Shown here: positions 8,355 through 16,519 of the stretch, piece after piece
Layout: each line of letters begins with the position of its first letter
Numbering within the stretch: the stretch's first letter is position 1
Assembly (NCBI GenBank): GCA_945901085.1
Contig: CAMDJV010000016.1
Coordinates: 40,146-86,131 of the forward strand
Reading direction: 5' to 3'
Length of the DNA stretch: 45,986 bases
Source: Rhodovarius crocodyli
GTDB lineage: Bacteria > Pseudomonadota > Alphaproteobacteria > Acetobacterales > Acetobacteraceae
Program-made: the position numbers and the translations under genes
Notes under the pieces: generated by a model
Database searches by the model: none
What the model saw: the letters and a program-made list of their open reading frames with translations, nothing else
What the model was told of the DNA's origin: nothing

Positions 8355-9181
8355 TCACCCATAACACCCTGGTGGTGGTGTTGGGCTGCGCGGCTTTGGG
8401 CGTGGCGGCGGGGGCGGTGGGCTGCTTCGCACTCCTGCGCGGCCGCGCCCTGCTGGCCGATGCCATGGGCCATGCCGCCCTGCCCGGCGTGGTGGCCGCA
8501 GCCCTGCTCGGCGCCTGGTGGGGCACCGACCCGCGCGCCCTGCCGCCCTTGCTGATCGGCGGCGCAATCGCCGGCGCACTGGGCCTATGGGCAGTGCAGG
8601 CGCTCTCCGCCACCGGCCGCATCCGGCAAGACGCCGCCATCGCCGTGGTGCTGGCCAGTTTTTATGCGCTCGGCGTGGTCGGCCTCTCCGTGGTGCAAGC
8701 CATGCCGGCGGGGGCGCAGGCCGGGCTGTCGCATTTCATCCTGGGCCAGGCGGCGACGATGCGCGCCGAGGATGCCTGGGCGGCGGGGTTGCTCGCACTC
8801 TTCTGCCTGGCCAGCACGGTGGCGCTCTTCCCCCGCCTGCGCGCGCTGTGCTTTGACGCCGAATTCGCCGCCCTGCAGGGCCTCAACATCCGCCGCACCG
8901 ATGCGGCACTCATGGGCCTCATCCTGCTGGTCTGCATCGCCGGCCTGCCGGCGGTGGGGCTGGTGCTGGTGGTGGCGTTGCTGGTGCTGCCGGCGGCCAC
9001 GGCCCGCATGCTCAACCAGCGCCTGCCCGGCATGTTCATGGCCAGCGCGGCTTTGGGCGGTATCTCCGGCGTGCTGGGGGCGCTGCTCTCCGCCGGCCAT
9101 GCTGGCTGGCCGACCGGGGCGGCGGTGGTGCTGGTGGGCACGGCGTTTTTTGTCGCCTCCCTTATGCTGCGCCGCGCATGA
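8351..9181 (+). CDS. Metal ABC transporter permease 1 (ABC-3 family, TroC-like)
   Basis: ABC-3 family inner-membrane permease of 276 residues with about eight hydrophobic helices. Family features include GCFALLRGRALLADAMGHAALPGVVAA near the N-terminus, which matches the conserved LRxxxLxGDAxSHAxLPG pattern, and LPAVGLVLVVALLVLPAATARML. The start is GTG at 8351 in a GTGA overlap with the ATPase stop. Two different ABC-3 permeases follow one ATPase, the TroCD/SitCD arrangement rather than the single-permease ZnuB one, so the channel is probably a heterodimer. Confidence 0.94.
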   Translation: MITHNTLVVVLGCAALGVAAGAVGCFALLRGRALLADAMGHAALPGVVAAALLGAWWGTDPRALPPLLIGGAIAGALGLWAVQALSATGRIRQDAAIAVVLASFYALGVVGLSVVQAMPAGAQAGLSHFILGQAATMRAEDAWAAGLLALFCLASTVALFPRLRALCFDAEFAALQGLNIRRTDAALMGLILLVCIAGLPAVGLVLVVALLVLPAATARMLNQRLPGMFMASAALGGISGVLGALLSAGHAGWPTGAAVVLVGTAFFVASLMLRRA

Positions 9182-10080
9182 CAGCGTTTCTGCAACTCGA
9201 TTTCGCCCCGCTGCTTGCCGCCATGCTGGCCGGCGCCACCTGCGGGCTGCTGGGCAGTTTTCTGGTGCTGCGGCGCGAATCGCTGCTGGGTGACGCCATC
9301 ACCCATGCCGTGCTGCCAGGCATTGTGCTGGGGTTTTTCGTCACCGGCGCGCGCAGCGGGTTGCCGGTGCTGCTGGGCGCAGCAGTGGCGGCGCTGCTCG
9401 CGGCGGCGGCCATCACCCATTTACGCCGAATGACCCGGCTGGAGGGCGGTGCTGCCACCGGCATTGTCTTCACCGGGTTTTTCGCCGCGGGGCTGGTGCT
9501 GCTCGATGTCACCGGCGCGCGCAGCGTGGATCTCGACGTGGATTGCGTGCTGTTCGGCCAAATGGAAACCCTGCTCTGGCCACAGGCCGAGGGTCTGGCC
9601 TCGCTCTTCGACGCCACCGCCCTGGCCAGCCTGCCACACGCGGTCTTCATGCTGGCGGGCGTGGGCCTGGCCGTGGCGGCAGCGGTGGCAGCACTCTGGC
9701 GCCCCCTGAAATTACTATGTTTTGACGCCGCCTATGCCCAAAGCATTGGCCTGCCAGTGCGGCTATTGGACATCGCACTGAATCTCATGCTGGCCGCCGC
9801 CGCCGTCGCCGCCTTCGAGGCAGTGGGCTCCATTCTGGTGGTGGCGCTGCTGGTCGCACCGGCGGCGGCCATGCGGCTGATCACCAACCGCTATAACAGC
9901 CAATTGCTGGGCGGTGCGGGGCTGGGTGCGGGGGTGGCGGCGCTGGGTTACGCCCTGGCCGGGCCGCTGCCAGCGGCACTCGGCAGCGCCCATGCGGTCA
10001 ATGCCGCGGGGGCCATCGGCGTGCTGGCGGGGCTCATGGTCGCCGCCGCCGCCCTGGCCGGGCGCTGGCGGCGCGCCTGA
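9178..10080 (+). CDS. Metal ABC transporter permease 2 (ABC-3 family, TroD-like)
   Basis: Second ABC-3 permease, 300 residues, about eight to nine hydrophobic helices. It carries the family pattern FLVLRRESLLGDAITHAVLPGIVLGF and, towards the C-terminus, VGSILVVALLVAPAAAMRLIT. The ATG at 9178 overlaps the previous stop (ATGA). It is the last gene of the importer operon and is followed directly by the inverted-repeat element at 10097-10280, which probably ends transcription or isolates the operon from the convergent lipoprotein gene. Confidence 0.94.
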   Translation: MTAFLQLDFAPLLAAMLAGATCGLLGSFLVLRRESLLGDAITHAVLPGIVLGFFVTGARSGLPVLLGAAVAALLAAAAITHLRRMTRLEGGAATGIVFTGFFAAGLVLLDVTGARSVDLDVDCVLFGQMETLLWPQAEGLASLFDATALASLPHAVFMLAGVGLAVAAAVAALWRPLKLLCFDAAYAQSIGLPVRLLDIALNLMLAAAAVAAFEAVGSILVVALLVAPAAAMRLITNRYNSQLLGGAGLGAGVAALGYALAGPLPAALGSAHAVNAAGAIGVLAGLMVAAAALAGRWRRA

Positions 10081-10096
10081 CGGGCTGGTGAAAAAA

Positions 10097-10280
10097 GAGC
10101 GAAAGGGCTTTGCCCTAGCGCGCTCACCCACCAGGGTCGACATGTATGTGGACGATTTTCCTCGACCTTTGATTAATAAGAAAATCAATAACCTAACGAA
10201 GGTGCAGGAAACTCGTCGACATACATGTCGACCCTGCTGGGGTGCTCGAGGGGCAAAGCCCCTCGATCTTATTGTCGCTC
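10097..10280. repeat. 184-bp nested inverted-repeat element (MITE- or REP-like)
   Basis: Two 30-nt arms at 10133-10162 and 10206-10235 are inverted copies of each other with 28 of 30 positions matching; both contain TCGACATGTATGT. They surround a 43-bp AT-rich core that has its own inverted repeat (TTGATT...AATCAA). Outside the arms each side carries a small hairpin: AGGGCTTTGCCCT at 10104-10116, and CGAGGGGCAAAGCCCCTCG at 10247-10265. GAGC/GCTC stands at the outer edges (10097-10100 and 10277-10280). No protein is encoded. It may be a non-autonomous mobile element or a complex bidirectional terminator between convergent genes. Copy number elsewhere in the genome is unknown. Confidence 0.75.
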
Positions 10281-10302
10281 GCCCTCCGTTTTCCCCCACC
10301 AG

Positions 10303-11004
10303 CTAACGCCCCAGCGCCTCCCGTGCGCTGGCAATATGCGGCAGGGTTTCGCCGTCACTCACCGTCAAAACCTCAAAGCCGCGGCGCAGATGGGCGATGG
10401 ACCAGCGCAGCCGGCGCAGTTCTTCGTCCATCTCGTCACCCCGGCGCAGTTCCAGCCATTCCAGTGCCACAGCCTGGATTTCCAGTTGTTGGCGGAGCTG
10501 CCAGCCATGGCTCGCCATCTCATAGGCCAGGGCCGGGCGCAGCCCCACCGGCCCATCCATGGTCCGAACCGGCTCCAGGAAAGCCGCCGCGATGGGGATT
10601 TCGGACTGCAAGCTTTCGCCCAGGGCAATGGCCTGTCCGCGCGCCGCCGCCAGCGCCTCCATGGCTGGGCTGGCGTCAAAGCGCGTGCCCAGAATGGCCA
10701 GCGCCGCGGCATATTCCGCCAGGGCCTGGGCATGGCGGCTGAGAAGGGTGGTCACGGCCATGCGCCGCTCCACCGCGCAGCGCGCGCGCTGGCCGGGCGC
10801 GAGTTCGGCCATGTTCCGGCAATCGGGCGCGGCCACCGCCGCACCAGGGCCGGCCGGCCATGGCAGCAGGCGCACCCGCTCAGCCTCCCGCGCCACGCCC
10901 GCCGCATGCGCGGCCATGCCGCCGGCAAAGGCGTCATACCGCGCGGGTGGGGTGGCGCAGGCCGTCAGGGCCAGGGCGGCCCCGAAACACATCAGGAATT
11001 TCAA
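10303..11004 (-). CDS. Hypothetical lipoprotein
   Basis: A 233-residue protein of unknown function. The N-terminus is a short lipoprotein signal, MKFLMCFGAALALTACATPP, with lipobox LTAC and Cys16 as the probable acylation site. The rest is Ala/Leu/Glu/Arg-rich and probably helical, with Cys pairs in APDCRNMAEL and QRARCAVERR. I do not recognise a family. Start: TTG at 11004, forming a TTGA overlap with the stop of the upstream FMN-binding gene; an ATG at codon 5 would shorten the signal peptide and is less likely. It converges on the metal-transporter operon across the inverted-repeat element. Confidence 0.75.
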   Translation of the reverse strand: MKFLMCFGAALALTACATPPARYDAFAGGMAAHAAGVAREAERVRLLPWPAGPGAAVAAPDCRNMAELAPGQRARCAVERRMAVTTLLSRHAQALAEYAAALAILGTRFDASPAMEALAAARGQAIALGESLQSEIPIAAAFLEPVRTMDGPVGLRPALAYEMASHGWQLRQQLEIQAVALEWLELRRGDEMDEELRRLRWSIAHLRRGFEVLTVSDGETLPHIASAREALGR

Positions 11005-11630
11005 TACATCGTGCTCCGCATCCGCTCAGCATAGCCGCCATCCACCACCGCCGCCTCCACCCGCCCGGGCGCCTGGCTCGCCAGCAATTCGCCCATGCTG
11101 GGCAGCCCCTCCGGACGGCCACGGCCATCCCAAAGCCGCGAGCGCATCAGCGCCTTGGCGCATTGCGTGAACAATTCCCGCACCGTGACCACCAGCAGCG
11201 ACACCGGCTCCTTGCCCTGGGCGATATGCCGGGCGCGCAGCGCAGGGTCGGTGGTGATGCGGGCATGGCCATGCACGCGCAGGGTTTCGCCCGCGCCTGG
11301 CACCAGAAACAGCAGCGAAACCCGGTCATCCTCCAGAATATCCTGCAAGGCATCCAGCCGATTATTGCCCCGCCGGTCCGGCAAAATCAGGGTATTTTCG
11401 TCCAGCACCTCGACAAAGCCAGGCGCATCGCCGCGCGGCGTGATGTGAATGCCCCGCGCGCCGGAGGTCCCCAGCAGCAAAAAGGGCGAGGCGGCAATAA
11501 AGCGCTGCGTCGCCGCATCCATCCGCTGCGTCGCCTTGTTTTTCACCAATTCCGAAGGTGCGTCATACAGCGCGCGCAGCGCCTCCAGACTGGTGACGGC
11601 GAAAGGGTCGGCGGGTGCGGGGAGGTCCAT
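11001..11630 (-). CDS. Pyridoxamine 5'-phosphate oxidase-like FMN-binding protein
   Basis: A 209-residue split-barrel flavin protein resembling the PNPOx-related group of the MSMEG_1061 type. Recognisable stretches: FIAASPFLLLGTSGARGIHITPRGDAPGFV, then LILPDRRGNNRLDALQDIL and VSLLFLVPGAGETLRVHGHARI, the usual strand order for FMN binding. C-terminal residues CAKALMRSRLW are typical of this subgroup. The substrate is unknown. The ATG at 11630 (MDLPAPADPF) is preferred to a TTG seven codons upstream. It is coupled to the lipoprotein gene downstream. Confidence 0.85.
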   Translation of the reverse strand: MDLPAPADPFAVTSLEALRALYDAPSELVKNKATQRMDAATQRFIAASPFLLLGTSGARGIHITPRGDAPGFVEVLDENTLILPDRRGNNRLDALQDILEDDRVSLLFLVPGAGETLRVHGHARITTDPALRARHIAQGKEPVSLLVVTVRELFTQCAKALMRSRLWDGRGRPEGLPSMGELLASQAPGRVEAAVVDGGYAERMRSTMY

Positions 11631-11768
11631 GGCCGCCAATCTGCCCAGCAAAATAAAATGTGACCAGATGTATCGAAGACACTCAGCCCCCAGAAGGATG
11701 GTGGCGAAGCGGCGAATAGCGGGCTATATCCAACGGCATTCAACCAGAATCTGAGGTTCGGGACGGTC

Positions 11769-12512
11769 ATGGCCGGCCATTCGCAATTCAAGAATATCAT
11801 GCACCGCAAGGGCGGGCAGGACGCCAAGCGCGCCCGCGCCTTCGCCAAAATCGGCCGCGAGATCACGGTGGCGGTGAAGCTCGGCTCACCCGACCCGGCG
11901 CATAACCCCCGCCTGCGCTCGGCCATGATCGCCGCCCGCCTGGCCAATATGACCAAGGATGTCGTTGATCGCGCCATCAAAAAGGGCCAGGGCGTGGGTG
12001 CGGGCGATGATTATGCCGAGGTGCGCTACGAAGGCCGTGGCCCCGCCGGCGTTTCCATCATCGTCGAGGCGCTGACGGATAACCGCAACCGCACCTCATC
12101 AGATTTGCGCAGCATGTTCTCCAAACATGGCGGCGCCTTTGGTGAGACGGTGGCCTTTCAGTTCGACCGCTTGGGCGTGGTGCGCTACCCCCCCGCCGCC
12201 ACCGATGCCGATACCATGCTCGAAGCCGCCATCGAGGCCGGCGCCGATGACGTGGCAAGCAGCGAGGCCGGCCACGAGATCATCACCGCCGCCGATGCCC
12301 TCGGCGCCGTGCAGGCCGCGCTGGAAACCCGCTTCGGCGAGGCTGAATCCGCCAAGCTGGAATGGCGCCCCAATATGACCGTGCCGCTCGATGAGGATGG
12401 CGCCCGCGCCGTGCTCAAACTGATCGACCTGCTGGACGATCATGATGATGTGCAAACCGTCACCGCCAATTTCGAGGTGGATGAGGCGGTGCTGGAAAAG
12501 CTCTCGGCTTGA
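11769..12512 (+). CDS. yebC: YebC/PmpR family regulator (TACO1 family)
   Basis: A 247-residue protein of the YebC/TACO1 family, described in bacteria as a transcriptional regulator and more recently linked to translation of difficult peptide stretches. The N-terminus [32 protein letters not shown] is diagnostic, followed by [16 protein letters not shown] and the acidic domain [23 protein letters not shown]. The ATG at 11769 opens the yebC-ruvC-ruvA-ruvB series, an arrangement widespread in Proteobacteria. The gene ends in a TTGA overlap with ruvC. Confidence 0.97.
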   Translation: MAGHSQFKNIMHRKGGQDAKRARAFAKIGREITVAVKLGSPDPAHNPRLRSAMIAARLANMTKDVVDRAIKKGQGVGAGDDYAEVRYEGRGPAGVSIIVEALTDNRNRTSSDLRSMFSKHGGAFGETVAFQFDRLGVVRYPPAATDADTMLEAAIEAGADDVASSEAGHEIITAADALGAVQAALETRFGEAESAKLEWRPNMTVPLDEDGARAVLKLIDLLDDHDDVQTVTANFEVDEAVLEKLSA

Positions 12513-13012
12513 CCAGAATTCTCGGCATCGACCCCGGGCTGACCCATACCGGCTGGGGCCTGATCGAGAGTGCGGGCTCGCGCCTGGTGCATATCGCCGA
12601 TGGCGCGATCTCCACCAAGGCCGATACCCCTCTGCCAGAGCGGCTGGCCTTCATCTTCCGTGGCCTGGGCGCGCTGCTGCGCGAATGGCAGCCGGCCGAA
12701 GCCGCCATCGAACACACCTATGTCAACAAAAACCCCGCCGCAGCGCTGAAACTCGGCCAGGCGCGCGGCGTGGCACTCCTCGCCCCCGCCATGGCCGGCA
12801 TTCTGGTCGCCGAATACCAGGCCATGGAGGTCAAACGCGCCGTGGTCGGCACCGGCCATGCCGATAAAATCCAGGTCGCCGACATGGTCCGCCGCCTGCT
12901 CCCAGGCGCCCGCCTCGCCCGCGCCGATGCCGCCGATGCCCTGGCCATTGCCATCTGCCACGCCCATCACCGCGGCACCCGGGCCATGCTGGCCCGCATG
13001 GTGGTGGCATGA
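12509..13012 (+). CDS. ruvC: Holliday junction resolvase RuvC
   Basis: Endonuclease that resolves Holliday junctions together with RuvAB. The 167-residue protein has the RNase H-like fold signature [14 protein letters not shown] with catalytic Asp8, the second acidic site [36 protein letters not shown], and the C-terminal acidic residues in [17 protein letters not shown]. Start is TTG at 12509 overlapping the yebC stop; this fits the exact family N-terminus and no ATG is available. It overlaps ruvA by four bases. Confidence 0.97.
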   Translation: MTRILGIDPGLTHTGWGLIESAGSRLVHIADGAISTKADTPLPERLAFIFRGLGALLREWQPAEAAIEHTYVNKNPAAALKLGQARGVALLAPAMAGILVAEYQAMEVKRAVVGTGHADKIQVADMVRRLLPGARLARADAADALAIAICHAHHRGTRAMLARMVVA

Positions 13013-13623
13013 TCGGCTCCCTCAAAGGCTTCGTGGAAAGCCTGCACGAGACCGGCTGCGTGCTGGATGTGAACGGCGTGGGCTACCTCATCTCCTGCTC
13101 CCGCAAGACGCTGGACCGCCTGACCGCCCGCGAGGGCGTGCAAAAACTGCTGATCGAAACCCGGGTGAGCCAGGACGCCATCACCCTTTTCGGGTTTTTC
13201 GACGCCCCCGAACGCGAGGCATTCCGCGCCCTCATCGAGGTCAAAACCGTCGGCCCGCAAAAGGCCCTACTGGTGCTGGGCGGCCTAGACCCCAATGGCC
13301 TGGCCCGGGTGATCGCCGCCAAGGAGCGCAAACGCCTTGCCGAGGTCAAAGGCCTCGGCGCCGCCACCGCCAACCGCATCATCGACGAACCGGCCATGCA
13401 AAAATGGGCCGTCGGCCGCGCCACGCCCGAAGAAGACGGCCTGGGCGCCGCCGCCCCCCTGCCCGCAGGCAGCATCGAGAGCGACGCCGTCTCCGCCCTG
13501 GTCAATCTCGGCATCAAACGCCCCGAGGCCCAGGGCGCCATCTCCCGCGCCGCCAAACGCCTCGGCGATGCCGCCACGCTGGATGGCCTGATCCGCGATG
13601 GGTTGCGGGAGTTTGCCCGGTGA
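13009..13623 (+). CDS. ruvA: Holliday junction DNA helicase subunit RuvA
   Basis: RuvA tetramer binds the four-way junction and loads RuvB. The 204-residue product shows [11 protein letters not shown] at the N-terminus, CVLDVNGVGYLISCS of the OB fold, LFGFFDAPEREAFRALIEVKTVGPQKAL of the first helix-hairpin-helix and LAEVKGLGAATANRII of the second. An acidic and Ala/Pro-rich linker leads to the C-terminal domain (SDAVSALVNLGIKRPEAQGAISRAA), which contacts RuvB. ATGA overlap with ruvC. It is separated from ruvB by 166 bp that hold an inverted-repeat element. Confidence 0.97.
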   Translation: MIGSLKGFVESLHETGCVLDVNGVGYLISCSRKTLDRLTAREGVQKLLIETRVSQDAITLFGFFDAPEREAFRALIEVKTVGPQKALLVLGGLDPNGLARVIAAKERKRLAEVKGLGAATANRIIDEPAMQKWAVGRATPEEDGLGAAAPLPAGSIESDAVSALVNLGIKRPEAQGAISRAAKRLGDAATLDGLIRDGLREFAR

Positions 13624-13639
13624 GGCTGGCCGAAGATCA

Positions 13640-13778
13640 GGGGAGGCGCTGCCTCCCCCGAACCCCCACCGCCAGGCCCGAGCCGGGCCTGGACCGTCAT
13701 CTGTGGGTTCCTCCAACAGAACACGGTCCAGGGGCGGGTCGCCCCTGGCGGAGGGGTCCGGGGAGGCAGAGCCTCCCC
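13640..13778. repeat. Long imperfect inverted repeat between ruvA and ruvB
   Basis: Two arms of about 57 bp, at 13640-13697 and 13723-13778, are imperfect reverse complements of each other around a 25-bp loop. Each arm contains smaller hairpins: GGGGAGGCGCTGCCTCCCC on the left and GGGGAGGCAGAGCCTCCCC on the right, plus CCAGGGGCGGGTCGCCCCTGG in the right arm. The structure has the same nested design as the element at 10097-10280 but a different sequence. It interrupts an otherwise tightly overlapping operon and should form a strong RNA structure upstream of ruvB. REP/MITE-like origin is inferred. Confidence 0.75.
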
Positions 13779-13789
13779 GGTAACACCCC

Positions 13790-14809
13790 ATGAGCATCAC
13801 CGACCCCACCCGCCAAGAAGACGACACCGGCGAAGGCGCCCTCCGCCCGCAAACCCTCGCCGATTTCACCGGCCAGCGCGCGCTGTGCGAAAACCTCTCC
13901 ATCTTCATCCAGGCCGCCGGTGCGCGCGGCGAGGCGCTGGACCACGTCCTCCTCCACGGCCCCCCCGGCCTGGGCAAGACCACCCTCGCCCAGATCGTCG
14001 CCCGCGAAATGGGTGTAGGCTTCCGCGCCACCTCCGGCCCCGTCCTGCAACGCGCCGGTGACCTCGCGGCCATCCTCACCAATCTGCAGCCGCGCGACGT
14101 GCTCTTCGTCGACGAAATCCACCGCCTGCAGCCCGCCATCGAGGAAACCCTCTACCCGGCGATGGAGGATTTCCAACTCGACCTCATCATCGGCGAGGGC
14201 CCGGCCGCGCGCACCGTGCGCATCGACCTGCCCCCCTTCACCCTGGTCGGTGCCACCACCCGCTCCGGCCTTTTGGCGCAGCCCTTGCGCGACCGTTTCG
14301 GCATCCCGCTCCGCCTCGTGCTCTACACACCCGAAGAACTCTTCGGCATCGTCCGCCGCGGCGCGATGAAACTCGGCTTCGCGCTCGCCGATGAGGGCGC
14401 GCTGGAAATCGCCAAACGCTCCCGCGGCACGCCGCGAATCGCCGGCCGCCTGTTGCGCCGCATTCGCGACTTCGCCCTGGTCGCCGGCAAACTCGCCGAC
14501 CGCGCCATGGTCGATGCCTCCCTCGCCCGGCTGGAGGTCGATGCAAAGGGCCTCGACGCCATGGACCGCCGCTATCTCCGCCGCATCGCCGAGCACCATA
14601 ATGGCGGGCCGGTCGGCGTCGAAACCCTCGCCGCAGCACTCGCCGAGTCGCGCGATACGCTCGAAGACGTGATCGAGCCCTTCCTCATCCAGGAAGGCTT
14701 CGTGCTCCGCACCCAGCGCGGCCGCATGCTGGGCGAGCCTGGCTGGCGCCATCTGGGCCTGACACCCCCCGCCGGTTTCGCCATCCAGCCGGACCTGCTC
14801 GATGGTTGA
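13790..14809 (+). CDS. ruvB: Holliday junction branch migration ATPase RuvB
   Basis: AAA+ ring motor that drives branch migration. The 339-residue protein contains [12 protein letters not shown] at the N-terminus, Walker [17 protein letters not shown], Walker [37 protein letters not shown] with sensor 1 and the arginine finger, [20 protein letters not shown] with sensor 2, and a winged-helix C-terminus ending [19 protein letters not shown]. The ATG at 13790 follows the inverted-repeat element. It overlaps ybgC by eight bases. Confidence 0.98.
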   Translation: MSITDPTRQEDDTGEGALRPQTLADFTGQRALCENLSIFIQAAGARGEALDHVLLHGPPGLGKTTLAQIVAREMGVGFRATSGPVLQRAGDLAAILTNLQPRDVLFVDEIHRLQPAIEETLYPAMEDFQLDLIIGEGPAARTVRIDLPPFTLVGATTRSGLLAQPLRDRFGIPLRLVLYTPEELFGIVRRGAMKLGFALADEGALEIAKRSRGTPRIAGRLLRRIRDFALVAGKLADRAMVDASLARLEVDAKGLDAMDRRYLRRIAEHHNGGPVGVETLAAALAESRDTLEDVIEPFLIQEGFVLRTQRGRMLGEPGWRHLGLTPPAGFAIQPDLLDG

Positions 14810-15251
14810 GCCGCACCGCTTCCCCATCCGGGTCTATTACGAGGACACCGATGCCGGCGGCATCGCCTATCACGCCACCTATCTGCGCTGGGCCGAGCGT
14901 GCCCGCACCGAAGCCCTGCGCGATATGGGCCTGCCCCATGCCGATATGGCATCCCGCCACGGTGCCTTCCTGGTGGTGAAGCGCATCGAGGTGGAGTATG
15001 CGAGCCCCGCCCGGCTCGATGATCTGGTCACCATTCGCACCCAGATTCGCCGTGTGAGCGCCATATTGGACCTCGATCAGGATGTGATGCTGGGTGATGA
15101 GATCTTGGCCGCCCTCAAAGTGCGGCTGGTATGTGTGGGCGAGCAGGGGCTGCGGCCCCGCGCCGTGCCCGAACCCTGGCGCTCCGCGCTGCGTGCGCGC
15201 ATCGCCACTGTTGAGAATACCCTTTCGGAGAAGACCGCATGGACCGCGTGA
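14802..15251 (+). CDS. ybgC: Tol-Pal system-associated acyl-CoA thioesterase YbgC
   Basis: Hotdog-fold thioesterase of 149 residues that usually opens the tol-pal cluster. The family signature is [26 protein letters not shown], with the catalytic Asp in DTDAGG, followed by [23 protein letters not shown]. The ATG at 14802 overlaps ruvB by eight bases, and the gene overlaps tolQ by 13 bases, so it links the ruv and tol genes into one continuous transcription unit. Confidence 0.95.
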   Translation: MVEPHRFPIRVYYEDTDAGGIAYHATYLRWAERARTEALRDMGLPHADMASRHGAFLVVKRIEVEYASPARLDDLVTIRTQIRRVSAILDLDQDVMLGDEILAALKVRLVCVGEQGLRPRAVPEPWRSALRARIATVENTLSEKTAWTA

Positions 15252-15982
15252 CCAGTTCCCCACTTGCCGCCGCCGCGCATGACCTGTCGCTCTGGGGCCT
15301 GTTCATGCAGGCCGATTGGGTGGTGAAGGGCGTGATGGTCGCCCTCATCCTGGCCTCCATCTATGTCTGGGCCATTGTGTTCGAGAAGCTCTCGGCGCTC
15401 AGCCGCGCAAGGCGCGAGGCCGATGCGCTGGAAGATGCATTCTGGTCCGGCGGCAGCCTTGATGAATTATACCGCAAGCAGGGCGATGTGCCGCGCCACC
15501 CGCTGGCCGCCATCTTCGTCTCCGGCATGCGCGAATGGCGCCGCAGCACCGAGGGGGCGACCAATTCCTTCATCATCGCCGGCACCAAGGAGCGGGTGGA
15601 GCGCGCCATGGCGGTCACCATCCAGCGCGAGATGGAGCGGCTGGAAAAGCGGATGACCTTCCTGGCCAATACCGGCTCGGCCGCGCCCTTTATCGGCCTT
15701 TTCGGCACGGTTTGGGGCATCATGAACTCCTTTGCCGCCATCGCCGGCATGCAGAACACCTCCCTCGCCGTGGTGGCGCCAGGCATTGCCGAGGCGCTTT
15801 TCGCCACCGCCATCGGCCTGGTGGCCGCCATTCCGGCGGTGCTGGCCTATAACACCCTGGCCTCGCAGCTGGCGAAATTCGCCTCCCGGCTGGAGGGCTT
15901 CGCCGCCGAATTCAGCGCCATCCTCTCGCGCCAGACCGAAGCCGCCGCCGGCCAGCCCCGCGCCTCCTCCGAGGCGCTGTAA
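15239..15982 (+). CDS. tolQ: Tol-Pal proton channel subunit TolQ
   Basis: Inner-membrane proton channel component of the Tol-Pal system, which supports outer-membrane constriction at division. The 247-residue protein has three hydrophobic segments: one near residues 25-50 (VVKGVMVALILASIYVWAIVF) and two late ones (GSAAPFIGLFGTVWGIMNSF and GIAEALFATAIGLVAAIPAVLAY), with the conserved GLxGTVxGI and LxxTAxGLxxAIP motifs of the MotA/TolQ/ExbB family. The ATG at 15239 lies inside the end of ybgC. tolR begins immediately after the stop. Confidence 0.97.
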   Translation: MDRVTSSPLAAAAHDLSLWGLFMQADWVVKGVMVALILASIYVWAIVFEKLSALSRARREADALEDAFWSGGSLDELYRKQGDVPRHPLAAIFVSGMREWRRSTEGATNSFIIAGTKERVERAMAVTIQREMERLEKRMTFLANTGSAAPFIGLFGTVWGIMNSFAAIAGMQNTSLAVVAPGIAEALFATAIGLVAAIPAVLAYNTLASQLAKFASRLEGFAAEFSAILSRQTEAAAGQPRASSEAL

Positions 15983-16516
15983 ATGGCCAGCCCCCTGATG
16001 AGCCGTGGCGGCGGCGGGCGCCGCTACAAGGCGATGAGCGAGATCAACGTCACCCCCTTCGTCGATGTGATGCTGGTGCTGCTCATCATCTTCATGGTGG
16101 CAGCCCCCATGATGACCTCCGGCGTGCCGGTGGATTTGCCCCGCACCAATGCCACGCCGCTCAATCAGGAGCAGGAGCCCATCACCATCAGCGTCAACCC
16201 GGAGGGAAAAATCTTTATCCAGGAGACTGAGGTGCAGATGGAAGAGCTGGTCCCCCGGCTGCGCGCCATCGCCGAGGCGCAAACCCAGGCCCCGGGCGAG
16301 CCGCAGCGCCGCATTTTCGTCCGCGGTGACCGCGCCATCACCTATGGCCGCGTCATGGAGGTAATGGGCAATATCGCGGCCGGCGGCTTCTCCCGCGTGG
16401 CCCTGCTGGCAGAACAACCCCCAGGCCGCGCCCCCGCGCCGGTCTCCGCCCCCGCCGCCCCCCTCTCCGGGCCACGCGCCCAACCCCAAGCCCCCCGACA
16501 AAACGCACCGAGGTAG
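15983..16516 (+). CDS. tolR: Tol-Pal system protein TolR
   Basis: Proton-pathway partner of TolQ. A Gly/Arg-rich N-terminus is followed by the single membrane helix INVTPFVDVMLVLLIIFMVA with the essential Asp (Asp28), then a periplasmic domain with GVPVDLPRTNATPL, ITISVNPEGKIFIQE and IFVRGDRAITYGRVMEVMGNIAAGGFSRVALLAE. At 177 residues it is longer than usual because of a Pro/Ala-rich tail after the domain. It starts directly after the tolQ stop and is followed by tolA after three bases. Confidence 0.96.
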   Translation: MASPLMSRGGGGRRYKAMSEINVTPFVDVMLVLLIIFMVAAPMMTSGVPVDLPRTNATPLNQEQEPITISVNPEGKIFIQETEVQMEELVPRLRAIAEAQTQAPGEPQRRIFVRGDRAITYGRVMEVMGNIAAGGFSRVALLAEQPPGRAPAPVSAPAAPLSGPRAQPQAPRQNAPR

Positions 16517-16519
16517 TCC

